Program-made: the position numbers and the translations under genes
In this document: positions 1 through 7,818 of the stretch, in pieces
Layout: each line of letters starts with the position of its first letter
Position numbering within the stretch: position 1 is the first letter of the stretch
NCBI RefSeq assembly: GCF_000344135.1
Contig: NZ_BAOP01000007.1
Coordinates: forward strand, 1 to 64,000
Reading direction: 5' to 3'
Origin: Gordonia malaquae NBRC 108250
GTDB lineage: Bacteria; Actinomycetota; Actinomycetes; Mycobacteriales; Mycobacteriaceae
Length of the DNA stretch: 64,000 nt
Notes under the pieces: generated by a model
Databases searched by the model: none
Told to the model about the DNA's origin: nothing
Seen by the model: only the letters and a program-made list of their open reading frames with translations

Positions 1-936
1 CGTGTCTGACAAACATTGGGGTCCGGCTCTGCGAGTCTGATTTCATGTCGCGGTTTCAGGTGCTCTCGGATGCTCAGTGGTCGTTGATCGAGGACATGTT
101 GCCGCGGCCGACGGGGCGGCAGGGGCGTCCGTTCTCCGATGCCCGGACGATGGTCGAGGCGATCATCTACCGGTATCGGTGTGGGATCGCATGGCGGGAC
201 CTGCCAGAGTCGTTCGGGCCGTGGCAGACGGTGTGGACGTGGCATCACCGCATGGCAAAAGCTGGAACGTGGGATCTGGTGCACGCGAAGCTGACTGCAG
301 CTGCCGACTCTGCGGGACTGGTGGATTGGTCACTGTCGGTGGATTCGACGATCGCCCGCGCGCACCAGCACGCCACGAACACCAAGCGCCTCACAGGGGG
401 CTGGATCGAATTACAACAATCCTGCGATCGAGCCGCCTGACCACGCAGTGGGCCGCTCCCGCGGCGGCCTCTCTACGAAGGTCCACCAGCTCGTCGACGG
501 TAACGGGCTACCGCTGGTCACACTGCTTACGCCCGGCCAAGCCGGTGACTCGCCAATGTTCCTGCCGCTGATGAACCTGCTGCGCGTTGGCCGGATGCGA
601 GGCCGGCCGCGTACCCGCCCCGACCGGGTGCGCGGGGACAAGGCTTATTCCTCACGGGCGATCCGCACTCACCTGCGATCACGAGGGATCAAGGCGGTCA
701 TCCCCGAACCCGACGACCAGAAGGGACACCGCAAGCGGCGTGGTTCACGCGGCGGCAGGCCGGTCTCGCTCGATGCCTGCGACTACAAGAACCGGAGCAT
801 CATCGAACGCCGGTTCTGCCATACCAAGCAGTGGCGCGGACTCGCCACCCGTTACGACAAACACGCCCTGAACTACCGAGCAGCGGTTGTTCTCAACGGC
901 GTGATCGCCTGGTCGAAGGAATTATCAGACACGCCC
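1..936 (+). mobile_element. IS5-family (IS427-like) insertion sequence, left tip outside the window
   Basis: Bases 1-10 (CGTGTCTGAC) are the inverted complement of the right tip near 922-936 (TTATCAGACACGCCC), so these are the terminal inverted repeats and the first few bases of the element lie before the window. Two overlapping-frame transposase ORFs fill the inside, as in IS427-group elements that depend on frameshifting. The stop codon TAG of the second ORF (937-939) lies just outside the inverted repeat, so it seems to be supplied by the target flank, consistent with the TA-type target this group uses. Only one copy is seen in the window. Confidence 0.85.
45..440 (+). CDS. IS5-family transposase, N-terminal ORF (orfA)
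   Basis: This 131-aa ORF carries the DUF4096-type N-terminal region of IS5 transposases (LSDAQWSLIEDMLP, then CGIAWRDLPESFGPWQTVW) and the first catalytic aspartate in SVDSTIARAHQH near residue 100. It ends soon after the G5 run at 396-400. The rest of the enzyme continues in another frame from about the same place (IEPPDHAVGRSRGG), so a full transposase needs a frameshift near 393-420. Programmed frameshifting is known in the IS427 group. A simple inactivating mutation cannot be excluded from sequence alone. Confidence 0.85.
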   Translation: MSRFQVLSDAQWSLIEDMLPRPTGRQGRPFSDARTMVEAIIYRYRCGIAWRDLPESFGPWQTVWTWHHRMAKAGTWDLVHAKLTAAADSAGLVDWSLSVDSTIARAHQHATNTKRLTGGWIELQQSCDRAA

Positions 937-939
937 TAG
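448..939 (+). CDS. IS5-family transposase, C-terminal ORF (orfB)
   Basis: This 163-aa ORF holds the rest of the DDE catalytic core: GRSRGGLSTKVH, the second aspartate in VRGDKAYSSRAIR, and the glutamate in the ERRF..K.WRGLATRYDK signature. Homology in its frame extends upstream of the ATG at 448 to about position 409 (NPAIEPPDHAV), so it is probably made as a frameshift fusion with the preceding ORF. The stop codon is formed by bases beyond the inverted repeat, as noted for the element. Confidence 0.85.
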   Translation: MGRSRGGLSTKVHQLVDGNGLPLVTLLTPGQAGDSPMFLPLMNLLRVGRMRGRPRTRPDRVRGDKAYSSRAIRTHLRSRGIKAVIPEPDDQKGHRKRRGSRGGRPVSLDACDYKNRSIIERRFCHTKQWRGLATRYDKHALNYRAAVVLNGVIAWSKELSDTP

Positions 940-947
940 CTGCAATT

Positions 948-998
948 GAACGTCGGCGGCGATTCTTGGCCCTGTACCAAGAATCGCCGCCGACGTTC
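948..998. terminator. Perfect 22-bp hairpin just outside the IS
   Basis: Arms at 948-969 and 977-998 are perfectly complementary with a 7-base loop and no T-run. It lies 11 bases beyond the IS right end and before the cysteine leader. It may be the terminator of whatever gene the IS entered, as such long U-less stems are common at gene ends across this window. Confidence 0.55.
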
Positions 999-1070
999 GC
1001 TCGCCGGATTTCGCGCGGGCCTGCACAAAACTCTGGCCGCCTCGCGTGCCGGTGTGGCAGAGTGGTCGAC

Positions 1071-1106
1071 GTGATCAAGAGCTGTCAGGAGTGTTGTCAG
1101 GGCTGA
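1071..1106 (+). CDS. Cysteine-rich leader peptide (putative attenuator uORF)
   Basis: A short reading frame GTG-ATC-AAG-AGC-TGT-CAG-GAG-TGT-TGT-CAG-GGC-TGA encodes VIKSCQECCQG: three cysteines in 11 codons, two of them adjacent. An in-frame GTG at 1062 would add three residues. No Shine-Dalgarno is visible. A CAGAGT at 1058-1063 could be a -10 box giving a leaderless GTG start at 1071 (inference). The stop lies 75 bases before a rhodanese-like gene. Cysteine-codon uORFs ahead of sulfur-metabolism genes that attenuate expression according to cysteine supply are known in mycobacteria, and this fits that pattern. Confidence 0.6.
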   Translation: MIKSCQECCQG

Positions 1107-1181
1107 CGTCCCGCCTTTGAGCGAGGACGGCCCTGTTCTTCAGCCTCCCTGCACGTTCGATCACCATTCGAGGAATCCCTC

Positions 1182-1595
1182 ATGACCACTGCGCTCACCG
1201 CACCCGTCTCTGCTCCGTTCGTCTCCGTTCCCCTCTCTGTGCAGGCGAACGATTTCCGTGCCGCGCTTGCCGCAGGCGCCGTCGCCGTCGACCTGCGTGA
1301 CGCCGCCCAGCACCGTGCGCACGGCGCACTGCTCGGAGCGGTCGCCGTCGCCTCCGATCAGGCGCTTGATCTCCTGGGCCCAGATTCCCCCGTCGCGCTC
1401 CGCGCGGCCACTGTCGACGCCGAGTGGATCCTCGTCTCCGAGGACGGCTACGACGCCGAGTGGCTCGCCTGGCACCTGCAGGCGCGCGGTGTGCGTGGTG
1501 CGCGGTTCGTCGTGGGAGGTCATCGGGCGTTGCGCAGCCGCGGCGTGACCGGCTCGATCGGCTCCGACGCGCTCGGTCTGTACGACCCGCGCTGA
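1182..1595 (+). CDS. Rhodanese-like protein lacking the catalytic cysteine
   Basis: The 137-aa product has a single rhodanese-like fold (VDLRDAAQHRAHGALLGAVAV, then ILVSEDGYDAEWLAWHLQARG). Where active sulfurtransferases carry a cysteine loop of the ICSEGY kind, this protein reads LVSEDGY, so the persulfide-forming cysteine is missing and it is unlikely to be a conventional sulfurtransferase. A Shine-Dalgarno GAGGAA lies at 1170-1175. The gene sits alone downstream of the Cys-codon leader, which suggests control by cysteine availability. Its role is not known. Confidence 0.75.
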   Translation: MTTALTAPVSAPFVSVPLSVQANDFRAALAAGAVAVDLRDAAQHRAHGALLGAVAVASDQALDLLGPDSPVALRAATVDAEWILVSEDGYDAEWLAWHLQARGVRGARFVVGGHRALRSRGVTGSIGSDALGLYDPR

Positions 1596-1634
1596 CCTGG
1601 CCGTCTCGATTGGTGTCTGCGCTGGCCGGACACT

Positions 1635-1640
1635 TAACCT
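1635..1640 (+). promoter_or_regulatory. Putative -10 box of a leaderless lysS promoter
   Basis: TAACCT ends 6 bases before the GTG start of lysS at 1647, the spacing expected if transcription starts at the start codon. A weak -35-like TTGGTG lies at 1610-1615. There is no Shine-Dalgarno in between, which favours leaderless translation. Confidence 0.45.
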
Positions 1641-1646
1641 AGAGGC

Positions 1647-3170
1647 GTGAGCGAGCACCAGAACGACGAGACGACCCGCGACGACGACCAGACCCCCGAG
1701 CAGCTGCGGATCCGCCGCGAGAAGCGCGAACGGATTCTGGCCGAAGGACGCGAGGCGTACCCCGTCGAAATCGCTCGCACCCACACGCTGCGCGCAGTCC
1801 GTGACGAGTACTCCCACCTCGAAGCGGGAGCCGAGACCGGGGTGATCGCCGGAGTCGCCGGGCGCGTGATCTTCATCCGCAACAAGGGCAAGCTCTGCTT
1901 CGCGACCCTCCAAGAGGGTGACGGCACGCAGCTGCAGGCCATGCTCAGCCAGGCCAAGGTCGGCGAGGATTCGCTCGCGAGCTGGAAGTCCGACGTCGAC
2001 CTCGGCGACATCGTCTACGTGCACGGCGAGATCATCTCCTCCCGCACCGGTGAACTGTCGGTGATGGCCGACGCCTGGCAGATGGCGTCGAAGTCGCTGC
2101 GGCCCCTGCCCGTGGCCCACAAGGAGATGAACGAGGAGTCGCGCGTTCGTCAGCGGTACGTCGACCTCATCGTCAACCCCGACGCTCGCGAGATCGCCCG
2201 CACCCGCGTGAAGGCGATGGCCGAGCTGCGTCGCTTCCTCACCGAACGCGACTTCCTCGAGATCGAGACGCCGATGCTGCAGACGCTGCACGGCGGCGCC
2301 GCCGCGCGCCCCTTCGTGACGCATTCGAACGCCTTCGACATGGACCTGTTCCTGCGGATCGCTCCGGAGCTGTTCCTCAAGCGCGCCGTCGTCGGCGGCC
2401 TCGAACGAGTCTTCGAGGTGAACCGCAACTTCCGGAACGAGGGCGCCGACTCGACGCACTCGCCGGAGTTCGCGATGCTCGAGACCTACCAGGCGTACGG
2501 GACGTACGACGACGCGGCCGTGACCACGCGTGAACTCGTCCAAGCGGTGGCATTGGCGGCGGCGGGAACGCTCACCCCGACGATGCCGGACGGCAGCACC
2601 TACGACCTGTCCGGCGAATGGAAATCGGTCTCCATGTACCCGTCGCTGTCGGAGGCGCTCGGCCGCGAGATCGTGCCGCTCGAGACCACCGTCGACGAGT
2701 TGCTGGCGATCGCCGCTGAAGTCGGCCTCGACGTCCCCAAGGACAAGGGCTACGGCCACGGCAAGCTCGTCGAAGAACTGTGGGAGCACATGGTCGGCAG
2801 CAAGCTCGACGAGCCGGTGTTCGTCCGTGACTTCCCGGTCGAGACCTCGCCGTTGGTCCGCGCGCACCGCAGCATCCCGGGCGTCGTCGAGAAGTGGGAC
2901 CTCTACGTCCGCGGCTTCGAGCTGGCGACCGGCTACTCCGAACTCGTCGACCCGGTGATCCAGCGTGAGCGCTTCGTCGACCAGGCGCGCCTCGCCGCCG
3001 CAGGCGACGACGAGGCGATGGTCCTCGACGAGGAGTTCCTTGCCGCGATGGAGTACGCGATGCCCCCGACCGCAGGAACGGGCATGGGCATCGACCGCCT
3101 CCTGATGGCGATCACCGGACTCGGCATCCGCGAGACGATCCTCTTCCCGCTGGTCAAGCCGGTTCAGTAG
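1647..3170 (+). CDS. lysS: Lysine--tRNA ligase (class II)
   Basis: This 507-aa cytosolic enzyme charges tRNA-Lys with lysine using ATP. An OB-fold anticodon-binding region (about residues 60-165) is followed by the class II catalytic core: motif 2 ([20 protein letters not shown], about 250-270) and motif 3 ([15 protein letters not shown], near the C-terminus), with HGGAAARPF before motif 2. Length matches mycobacterial LysS. The GTG start is chosen because it directly follows the -10-like TAACCT and yields the usual acidic N-terminus. It ends 15 bases before a convergent DinB-like gene. Confidence 0.95.
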   Translation: MSEHQNDETTRDDDQTPEQLRIRREKRERILAEGREAYPVEIARTHTLRAVRDEYSHLEAGAETGVIAGVAGRVIFIRNKGKLCFATLQEGDGTQLQAMLSQAKVGEDSLASWKSDVDLGDIVYVHGEIISSRTGELSVMADAWQMASKSLRPLPVAHKEMNEESRVRQRYVDLIVNPDAREIARTRVKAMAELRRFLTERDFLEIETPMLQTLHGGAAARPFVTHSNAFDMDLFLRIAPELFLKRAVVGGLERVFEVNRNFRNEGADSTHSPEFAMLETYQAYGTYDDAAVTTRELVQAVALAAAGTLTPTMPDGSTYDLSGEWKSVSMYPSLSEALGREIVPLETTVDELLAIAAEVGLDVPKDKGYGHGKLVEELWEHMVGSKLDEPVFVRDFPVETSPLVRAHRSIPGVVEKWDLYVRGFELATGYSELVDPVIQRERFVDQARLAAAGDDEAMVLDEEFLAAMEYAMPPTAGTGMGIDRLLMAITGLGIRETILFPLVKPVQ

Positions 3171-3185
3171 GTCGCAGGCGGCTCC

Positions 3186-3701
3186 TCACACGTCCATGCC
3201 CGCGTTGCGGGCGTGGGTCATCGTGGTGCTCTGGCCGTCGAGGGTCTCGCGGATGATGTCCGCATGCCCTGCGTGATGGGCCAGTTCGCGCAGCATGTGC
3301 AGGACGATCCACCGCACCGACCGGTACTCCCGCTCTGGCGCCCAGGGTGCGGTGGGGAGCGGGATCAACGCATCGAGGTCCGACGTCGCCTTCAGTGCGG
3401 CGACGGTGCTCGCGTACTGTGCGTCGTACTTCTCGGCCCATCCGGCGAAGGTCTCGTCGTCGGTGAGTTCATAGGCGTGGGCGGCCCCGGCCATGTCGAA
3501 CTCGGCGTTCGGGTCGGCGTCGGTGATCGTCTTCCACCAACCCTCATGTGTCAGGGTGACGTGCTTGAGAAGCCCACCGATGCTCAAGGCGGACACGGTC
3601 GGCGTGGCGCGTGCCTGCTCTTCGGTCACGCCGTCGACGGCGATGCGGAAGTTGGTGGATTCGTCGTCGAAGAGGGCGATGAGGTCGGTGATCTCAGTCA
3701 T
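3186..3701 (-). CDS. DinB/DUF664-family protein
   Basis: The 171-aa product looks like a four-helix-bundle DinB/DUF664 protein, the fold of mycothiol- and bacillithiol-dependent enzymes. Visible are LSIGGLLKHVTLTHEGWW near residue 50 and LHMLRELAHHAGHADIIRETLDG near residue 140, with histidines in the positions used for metal binding. Mycothiol dependence is inference. The ATG at 3701 is preferred over longer readings because a TATCGT -10-like box lies 6 bases upstream (3713-3708 on this strand), suggesting a leaderless start. Confidence 0.75.
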   Translation of the reverse strand: MTEITDLIALFDDESTNFRIAVDGVTEEQARATPTVSALSIGGLLKHVTLTHEGWWKTITDADPNAEFDMAGAAHAYELTDDETFAGWAEKYDAQYASTVAALKATSDLDALIPLPTAPWAPEREYRSVRWIVLHMLRELAHHAGHADIIRETLDGQSTTMTHARNAGMDV

Positions 3702-3811
3702 CCGTCGACGATAGTTCGAATGTCGCCCTGAGATCGGTCGGATCATCGAAGTTCGATGGCACAGTGCCGTCGGACCCTGATGATCTCGACCGATCTCGGG
3801 AGCACCAAGGC

Positions 3812-4198
3812 TCAGCGCTGGACGTAGTACGTCCACGGCTCGTACGAGACGGTGGTGCCGTCCGGCGCTGTGATGTGCAGATACTCGCGGTGGACGTGAT
3901 ACGTGTAGCCGTTGTTGTAGGCGTGGAACCTGCCGAACTGGTCCTGCGTGGCGCCGTTCACGTCGATCCAGTTGCCAGTCGTCTTGGCCTTGCCGCTGTA
4001 CCCCCAGCCGGTCGGTCCCTGCACGGGGCAGATCACGACCTGCGACAGTGCCGATTCGGCCATGACCTTCGCCGGCCCGCGGCAGTACGGGCCGCCGGGA
4101 AAGCCGTCGGCGGCCGCGTCGCCGACGGCTGTCAGGCTCGCGCCGGCCAGTCCTGCCGCCACGATCGTTCCGGCGACGACTCGAGTTCGATTGCGCAT
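3812..4198 (-). CDS. Small secreted protein of unknown function
   Basis: The 128-aa product begins MRNRTRVVAGTIVAAGLAGA and continues to SLTAVGDAAADG, a typical Sec signal peptide with cleavage near residue 30. The exported part is rich in aromatics and has two cysteines (GPYCRGPAK, VVICPVQGP) that could form a disulfide. ATG at 4198 is chosen because GAGAGG at 4215-4210 is a well-spaced Shine-Dalgarno; a GTG three codons upstream is too close to it. I do not recognise the family. It stands alone, with its own promoter region in 4200-4358. Confidence 0.7.
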   Translation of the reverse strand: MRNRTRVVAGTIVAAGLAGASLTAVGDAAADGFPGGPYCRGPAKVMAESALSQVVICPVQGPTGWGYSGKAKTTGNWIDVNGATQDQFGRFHAYNNGYTYHVHREYLHITAPDGTTVSYEPWTYYVQR

Positions 4199-4358
4199 GA
4201 TGTTCACGTCCTCTCGCAGGCGAGCGGTAGCGGTCAGGCCGCGGTGTGCGCTGCGTTGTCGGGTGTGCTCGACCGCTACTCGGTATGTCGAGCGCCCGGG
4301 CGGGGACCGTTAGTGACGTGTAGTCCAAACGAATGACAGGGCTGAGCGGTCGGCCCGG

Positions 4359-5228
4359 TCAGGGGATCAGGCGGACTCGGCGCGCGTTGACGACGGCTTC
4401 GAAGCGAGTCGACGCGTCGAGTTTCACCAGCAGCCGCTTGACGTGGTCTTTCACCGTGTACACGCCGATGCCCAGGCGGTCGGCGATCGTCGCGTTCGGC
4501 AGACCTGCGGCGAGCAGGCCGAGCACGTCTTGTTCGCGTGCGGTCAGGTGGACGGACGGTTCGTCGAACGGGGAGTCGTGGGCGAGGCCGTCCGCGATGT
4601 CGAGCATCTGATCGCGGAGCGCAGCGTCGGACGTGGTGTCGGCGAGGGCGCGCAGGCGAGCATGTGAGTCCTGGATCTGTGCGCGCCATGCGGCGAGGTC
4701 GCGCTCCTCGTCGTCTGTGCGGAGAGTGGCGAGCACGTCGGCCACTGCGAGCTGCTGCTCCACTCCGCGGGCCTCGTCGGCGACGGCGTCCAACGAGACG
4801 CCGAGTTGATCGTGCGGATTGCGCCGAGCGGCGTAGAGAACGCCGATGTGCTTGCGTCCGACGATGATCGGCGCTGCGACCATCGCCCGCAGATTCTCGG
4901 CGCGGATGATCTCGTCGTACGTGTGCGTGATGAGCGGCGACCGGACGTAATCGTGCACTGCGGCCGCCCGCCTGCGGCCGATCACTCGACCGCCGAGCCC
5001 GTGTCCGGGATAGAGATTGGCGCCGCGCAACGGTCCGACGACATCGCCGTCGAACGCGAACAGCTCGATGTGATCGGCGGTCCCCGGCAGCACTCGGCCC
5101 GCGAACGCCAGCCCGGCACCGGTGCGGAGCCGCAGTCGTTCCAGCGGCATGCGCAATCGACGAGCCAGCTCGTCCGATGGCGTACCCCTCTTCGGAGGGT
5201 TGTCGGTGGCGGGGGTCACACAGATCAT
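4359..5228 (-). CDS. GAF-domain LuxR-type transcriptional regulator
   Basis: The 289-aa protein has a GAF-like sensory domain (about residues 15-150, with LYPGHGLGGRVIGRRR and VAAPIIVGRKHIGVLYAARR). A linker helix region follows, then a C-terminal LuxR/NarL helix-turn-helix (LTAREQDVLGLLAAGLPNAT, DRLGIGVYTVKDHVKRLLVK). It lies 41 bases from a divergent acyl-CoA ligase gene, which it may regulate. ATG 5228 is used; an in-frame GTG at 5246 would add six residues. The ligand is unknown, and no response-regulator receiver domain is present. Confidence 0.85.
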   Translation of the reverse strand: MICVTPATDNPPKRGTPSDELARRLRMPLERLRLRTGAGLAFAGRVLPGTADHIELFAFDGDVVGPLRGANLYPGHGLGGRVIGRRRAAAVHDYVRSPLITHTYDEIIRAENLRAMVAAPIIVGRKHIGVLYAARRNPHDQLGVSLDAVADEARGVEQQLAVADVLATLRTDDEERDLAAWRAQIQDSHARLRALADTTSDAALRDQMLDIADGLAHDSPFDEPSVHLTAREQDVLGLLAAGLPNATIADRLGIGVYTVKDHVKRLLVKLDASTRFEAVVNARRVRLIP

Positions 5229-5269
5229 TGTTCCATCCGTGACCACACGACGACGATGGAGTGCAAGAC

Positions 5270-6829
5270 ATGACCGATGGACGCCAGGCGGCGGAGCGGC
5301 AGGTGCATCAGTGGCTCGACGAGTACAGTGCGCCGAACGCGAGCGCCGCGTACCTGCTGTGCGATCGATACGACCGCGACGCCGTCGCGTTCACGCTGGT
5401 CGAACCCGACCTGACGTCGACGCCGTTCACCCACGGCGAGTTGGCCGACGAGTCGCGTGCGATGGCGACGGTTCTGGTCGCCAAAGGTGTCGAGCGGGGT
5501 GATCGGGTCCCGGTTCTCCTCGGCAAACGGCGCGAGCTGATCGTCGCGCTGATGGCGCTGTGGCGGATCGGTGCCGTCCATGTACCGCTCTTCACGGCCT
5601 TCGCGACCGGTGCGATCCTGCTCCGGGTGGAGGGGGCGTCTGCGAAGGTCGTCATCACCGATGCGTCGCAGCGAGACAAGGTCGATCCGATCGACGCCGT
5701 CACGGTGCTCGACGTCGACGATCTGGCTGCTGAGTCGGTCGGTGCGGAGCCGTTCTCCGACGACGCCGTGATCGGTGGCGACGGAACACTCGTCCAGCTC
5801 TACACGAGCGGCACCACCGGCAAGCCCAAGGGCGTCCCGGTTCCGCTGCGCGCGCTCGCCGCGTTCCAGACGTATCAGCACTACTCGTTGGACGTGGCAC
5901 CCGACGACGTCTTCTGGAACGCCGCCGACCCCGGCTGGGCGTACGGCCTCTACTACGCGATTCTCGGTCCGCTCGTCGGTGCCCGGACGAGTCTTCTCTT
6001 CAATGCGGGCTTCACGCCGGATTCGACAGTCGCCGTCATGAAGACCTTCGGCGTCACCAACTTCGCGGGCGCGCCGACCATGTACCGGGCGCTGCGAGCG
6101 GGTGCGGACATGTCAGGGGTGACCCTGCGCCGTGCCTCGTCGGCCGGTGAGCCGCTGACCCCGGACATCGTCGAGTTCGGTCTCACTCAGCTCGGCACGG
6201 AGGTCCGTGACCACTACGGCCAGACCGAGACGGGGATGGTCATCGGCAATCACTGGCAGTCCGACGTCGCGCTTCCGCTCAAGCCGGGATCGATGGGGCA
6301 GGTGATGCCGGGGTATGCGGCGGGCATCGTCGACGGCCAGATCGCGCTCGACGTGAAGGGCAGCCCGCTGCTCTGGTACACCGGCTACGACGCCGCACCG
6401 GAGAAGACCGCCGAACGGTTCACCGAGGACCGCGCGTGGTACCTCTCAGCCGACACCGGAAAGGTCGACGACGAGGGGTACTTCTCCTTCACCGCCCGCG
6501 ACGACGACGTGATCCTCGCCGCCGGGTATCGAATCGGACCGTTCGACGTGGAGAGCGTGATGGCAGTGCATCCGTCGATCGCCGAGGTCGCCGTCGTCGG
6601 CAGGCCCGACCCCGAAGGCATTCGCGGCGAGGTGGTCGAAGCGTTTGCCGTCCTGAACACCGGTTTCACGGCGAGCGACGACCTCGCGACGGAGTTGAAG
6701 CATCTGGTCCGCGACGAGTACTCGAAGCACGCGTACCCGCGGACCGTCCACTTCGTCGAGTCGCTGCCGAAGACGCCGAGCGGCAAGGTGCAGCGTTTCG
6801 TCCTGCGTCGCGAGGGTGCTGGACTCTGA
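5270..6829 (+). CDS. AMP-binding acyl-CoA ligase (acetyl/medium-chain type)
   Basis: The 519-aa enzyme should activate a carboxylic acid to its CoA thioester through an acyl-adenylate. The ATP-binding P-loop YTSGTTGKPKGVPVP (about residues 180-195), the YGQTETG motif (about 320), the WYLSADTGKVDDEG hinge region and the C-terminal lysine in SGKVQRF are all present. Layout and PGWAYGLYYAILGPL resemble the ACSM/acetyl-CoA synthetase-like branch rather than FadD3 or FadD19. ATG 5270 follows GGAG at 5258-5261. The divergent LuxR-type regulator is the obvious control candidate. Substrate unknown. Confidence 0.85.
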   Translation: MTDGRQAAERQVHQWLDEYSAPNASAAYLLCDRYDRDAVAFTLVEPDLTSTPFTHGELADESRAMATVLVAKGVERGDRVPVLLGKRRELIVALMALWRIGAVHVPLFTAFATGAILLRVEGASAKVVITDASQRDKVDPIDAVTVLDVDDLAAESVGAEPFSDDAVIGGDGTLVQLYTSGTTGKPKGVPVPLRALAAFQTYQHYSLDVAPDDVFWNAADPGWAYGLYYAILGPLVGARTSLLFNAGFTPDSTVAVMKTFGVTNFAGAPTMYRALRAGADMSGVTLRRASSAGEPLTPDIVEFGLTQLGTEVRDHYGQTETGMVIGNHWQSDVALPLKPGSMGQVMPGYAAGIVDGQIALDVKGSPLLWYTGYDAAPEKTAERFTEDRAWYLSADTGKVDDEGYFSFTARDDDVILAAGYRIGPFDVESVMAVHPSIAEVAVVGRPDPEGIRGEVVEAFAVLNTGFTASDDLATELKHLVRDEYSKHAYPRTVHFVESLPKTPSGKVQRFVLRREGAGL

Positions 6830-6842
6830 TCGATCGAGCCCG

Positions 6843-7700
6843 TCACGACCACAACGGGAGGTCGCGCCAGTTCGACGGGAAGCCCATCTCTGAGCTGGAC
6901 CGAAGCGGTATCGGATCGAAGCGATCGGTGATCATCGTCGCGACTCGGTCGGTCCACGTGGTTCCCGGCGACACATGTTGGAGGATGTGTGCGGCGGCGC
7001 AGATCGAGACGTAGATGGAACCGCATTGCGGCCCGGCGACTCCGTGGAAGCTGTCCATTTCTCGGAGTCGGGCTACGCCCACCGGCATGATCGTTCGATT
7101 CCAGAGTCGGGAATGGTGTGCGGATATGTTTCGGACGACTGCAAGGTGCTCGAGGAGGTTGGCGAGTATGTCACCTGGTCTGGCGCCGGCTCTACCTCGG
7201 GTTCCGACGATTCCCAAGGTGCGTGCGATCTCGTCGCGATCGTCGACGCGAAGGCCCTTGTACACCTTCGATACATCGGCGAAATCGAGAACTTCAGTCA
7301 GAACCCAGATGGATATCCGGCCGCGGTAGTTGTCGAAGTGGTGGCCGTTGAACGGGGCGCTGTCGAGGTACGCGAGTGGACCGTGCCGCCCGATCGCATA
7401 AGCGACGTGGGCGCGCATGGAGACTTCGAGCCGTTCGACGGCGCTCAGCATGAGGTTCTTTAGGTGTCTGTCGAACTCGTAGAGGCTCGCAACGTCAGCA
7501 AAGTTGGTGCCGGGGATGAACGTGTCCAATAGTCGGCCGTCGTCGGCCCGCTGCCGGTTGGGGTGCCAGTAGGAACTGAGCCGGTAGTAGCTGACGTTTG
7601 CGAGCCACCGATGGGCGAACTCGCGATCTGCGATGACCATCCCGCGACGCTCAAGTTGGTCAACCTGGGCATTAAGCGACAACCAGGGCTTTGCGCGCAT
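6843..7700 (-). CDS. Abi_2-family abortive-infection protein with HEPN-type motif
   Basis: The 285-aa product matches the AbiD/AbiF (Abi_2) family: MRAKPWLSLNAQVDQLERRG at the start, WLANVSYYRLSSYW near residue 45, a long helical middle, and VVRNISAHHSRLWNR near residue 200. The R-x4-H in RNISAH is the HEPN ribonuclease signature. Members are implicated in phage defence by RNA cleavage. The ATG at 7700 has a TACTGT -10-like box 6 bases upstream and no Shine-Dalgarno, so a leaderless start is likely. The gene is convergent with the ligase and has no visible antitoxin partner. Confidence 0.85.
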   Translation of the reverse strand: MRAKPWLSLNAQVDQLERRGMVIADREFAHRWLANVSYYRLSSYWHPNRQRADDGRLLDTFIPGTNFADVASLYEFDRHLKNLMLSAVERLEVSMRAHVAYAIGRHGPLAYLDSAPFNGHHFDNYRGRISIWVLTEVLDFADVSKVYKGLRVDDRDEIARTLGIVGTRGRAGARPGDILANLLEHLAVVRNISAHHSRLWNRTIMPVGVARLREMDSFHGVAGPQCGSIYVSICAAAHILQHVSPGTTWTDRVATMITDRFDPIPLRSSSEMGFPSNWRDLPLWS

Positions 7701-7818
7701 GCCGGAACAGTAGTGGAAAGAAGTCCGGCCCGCCCTCACATTGTGAGGCGGGTCGAAACGATTACGGAAATTCTACTGCCCGTTGAGTGGAGGTGCAACG
7801 GCCGCAGAAATCCGCCGC

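Noticed and set aside
1053..1064. TGTGGCAGAGTG shared by the cysteine leader and the fadA5-cyp125 gap (38511-38522) as a common regulatory site
   Set aside because: A single 12-base match in unrelated contexts with different distances to start codons; it may simply reflect similar -10 regions.
1161..2867. Long antisense frame across lysS and the rhodanese-like gene
   Set aside because: It is a shadow of lysS, has no ribosome site, and its composition is unlike any protein family.
3702..4328. N-terminal extension of the DinB-like protein over the secreted-protein gene
   Set aside because: The extension is low-complexity shadow sequence over a real same-strand gene; the DinB homology starts at ATG 3701.
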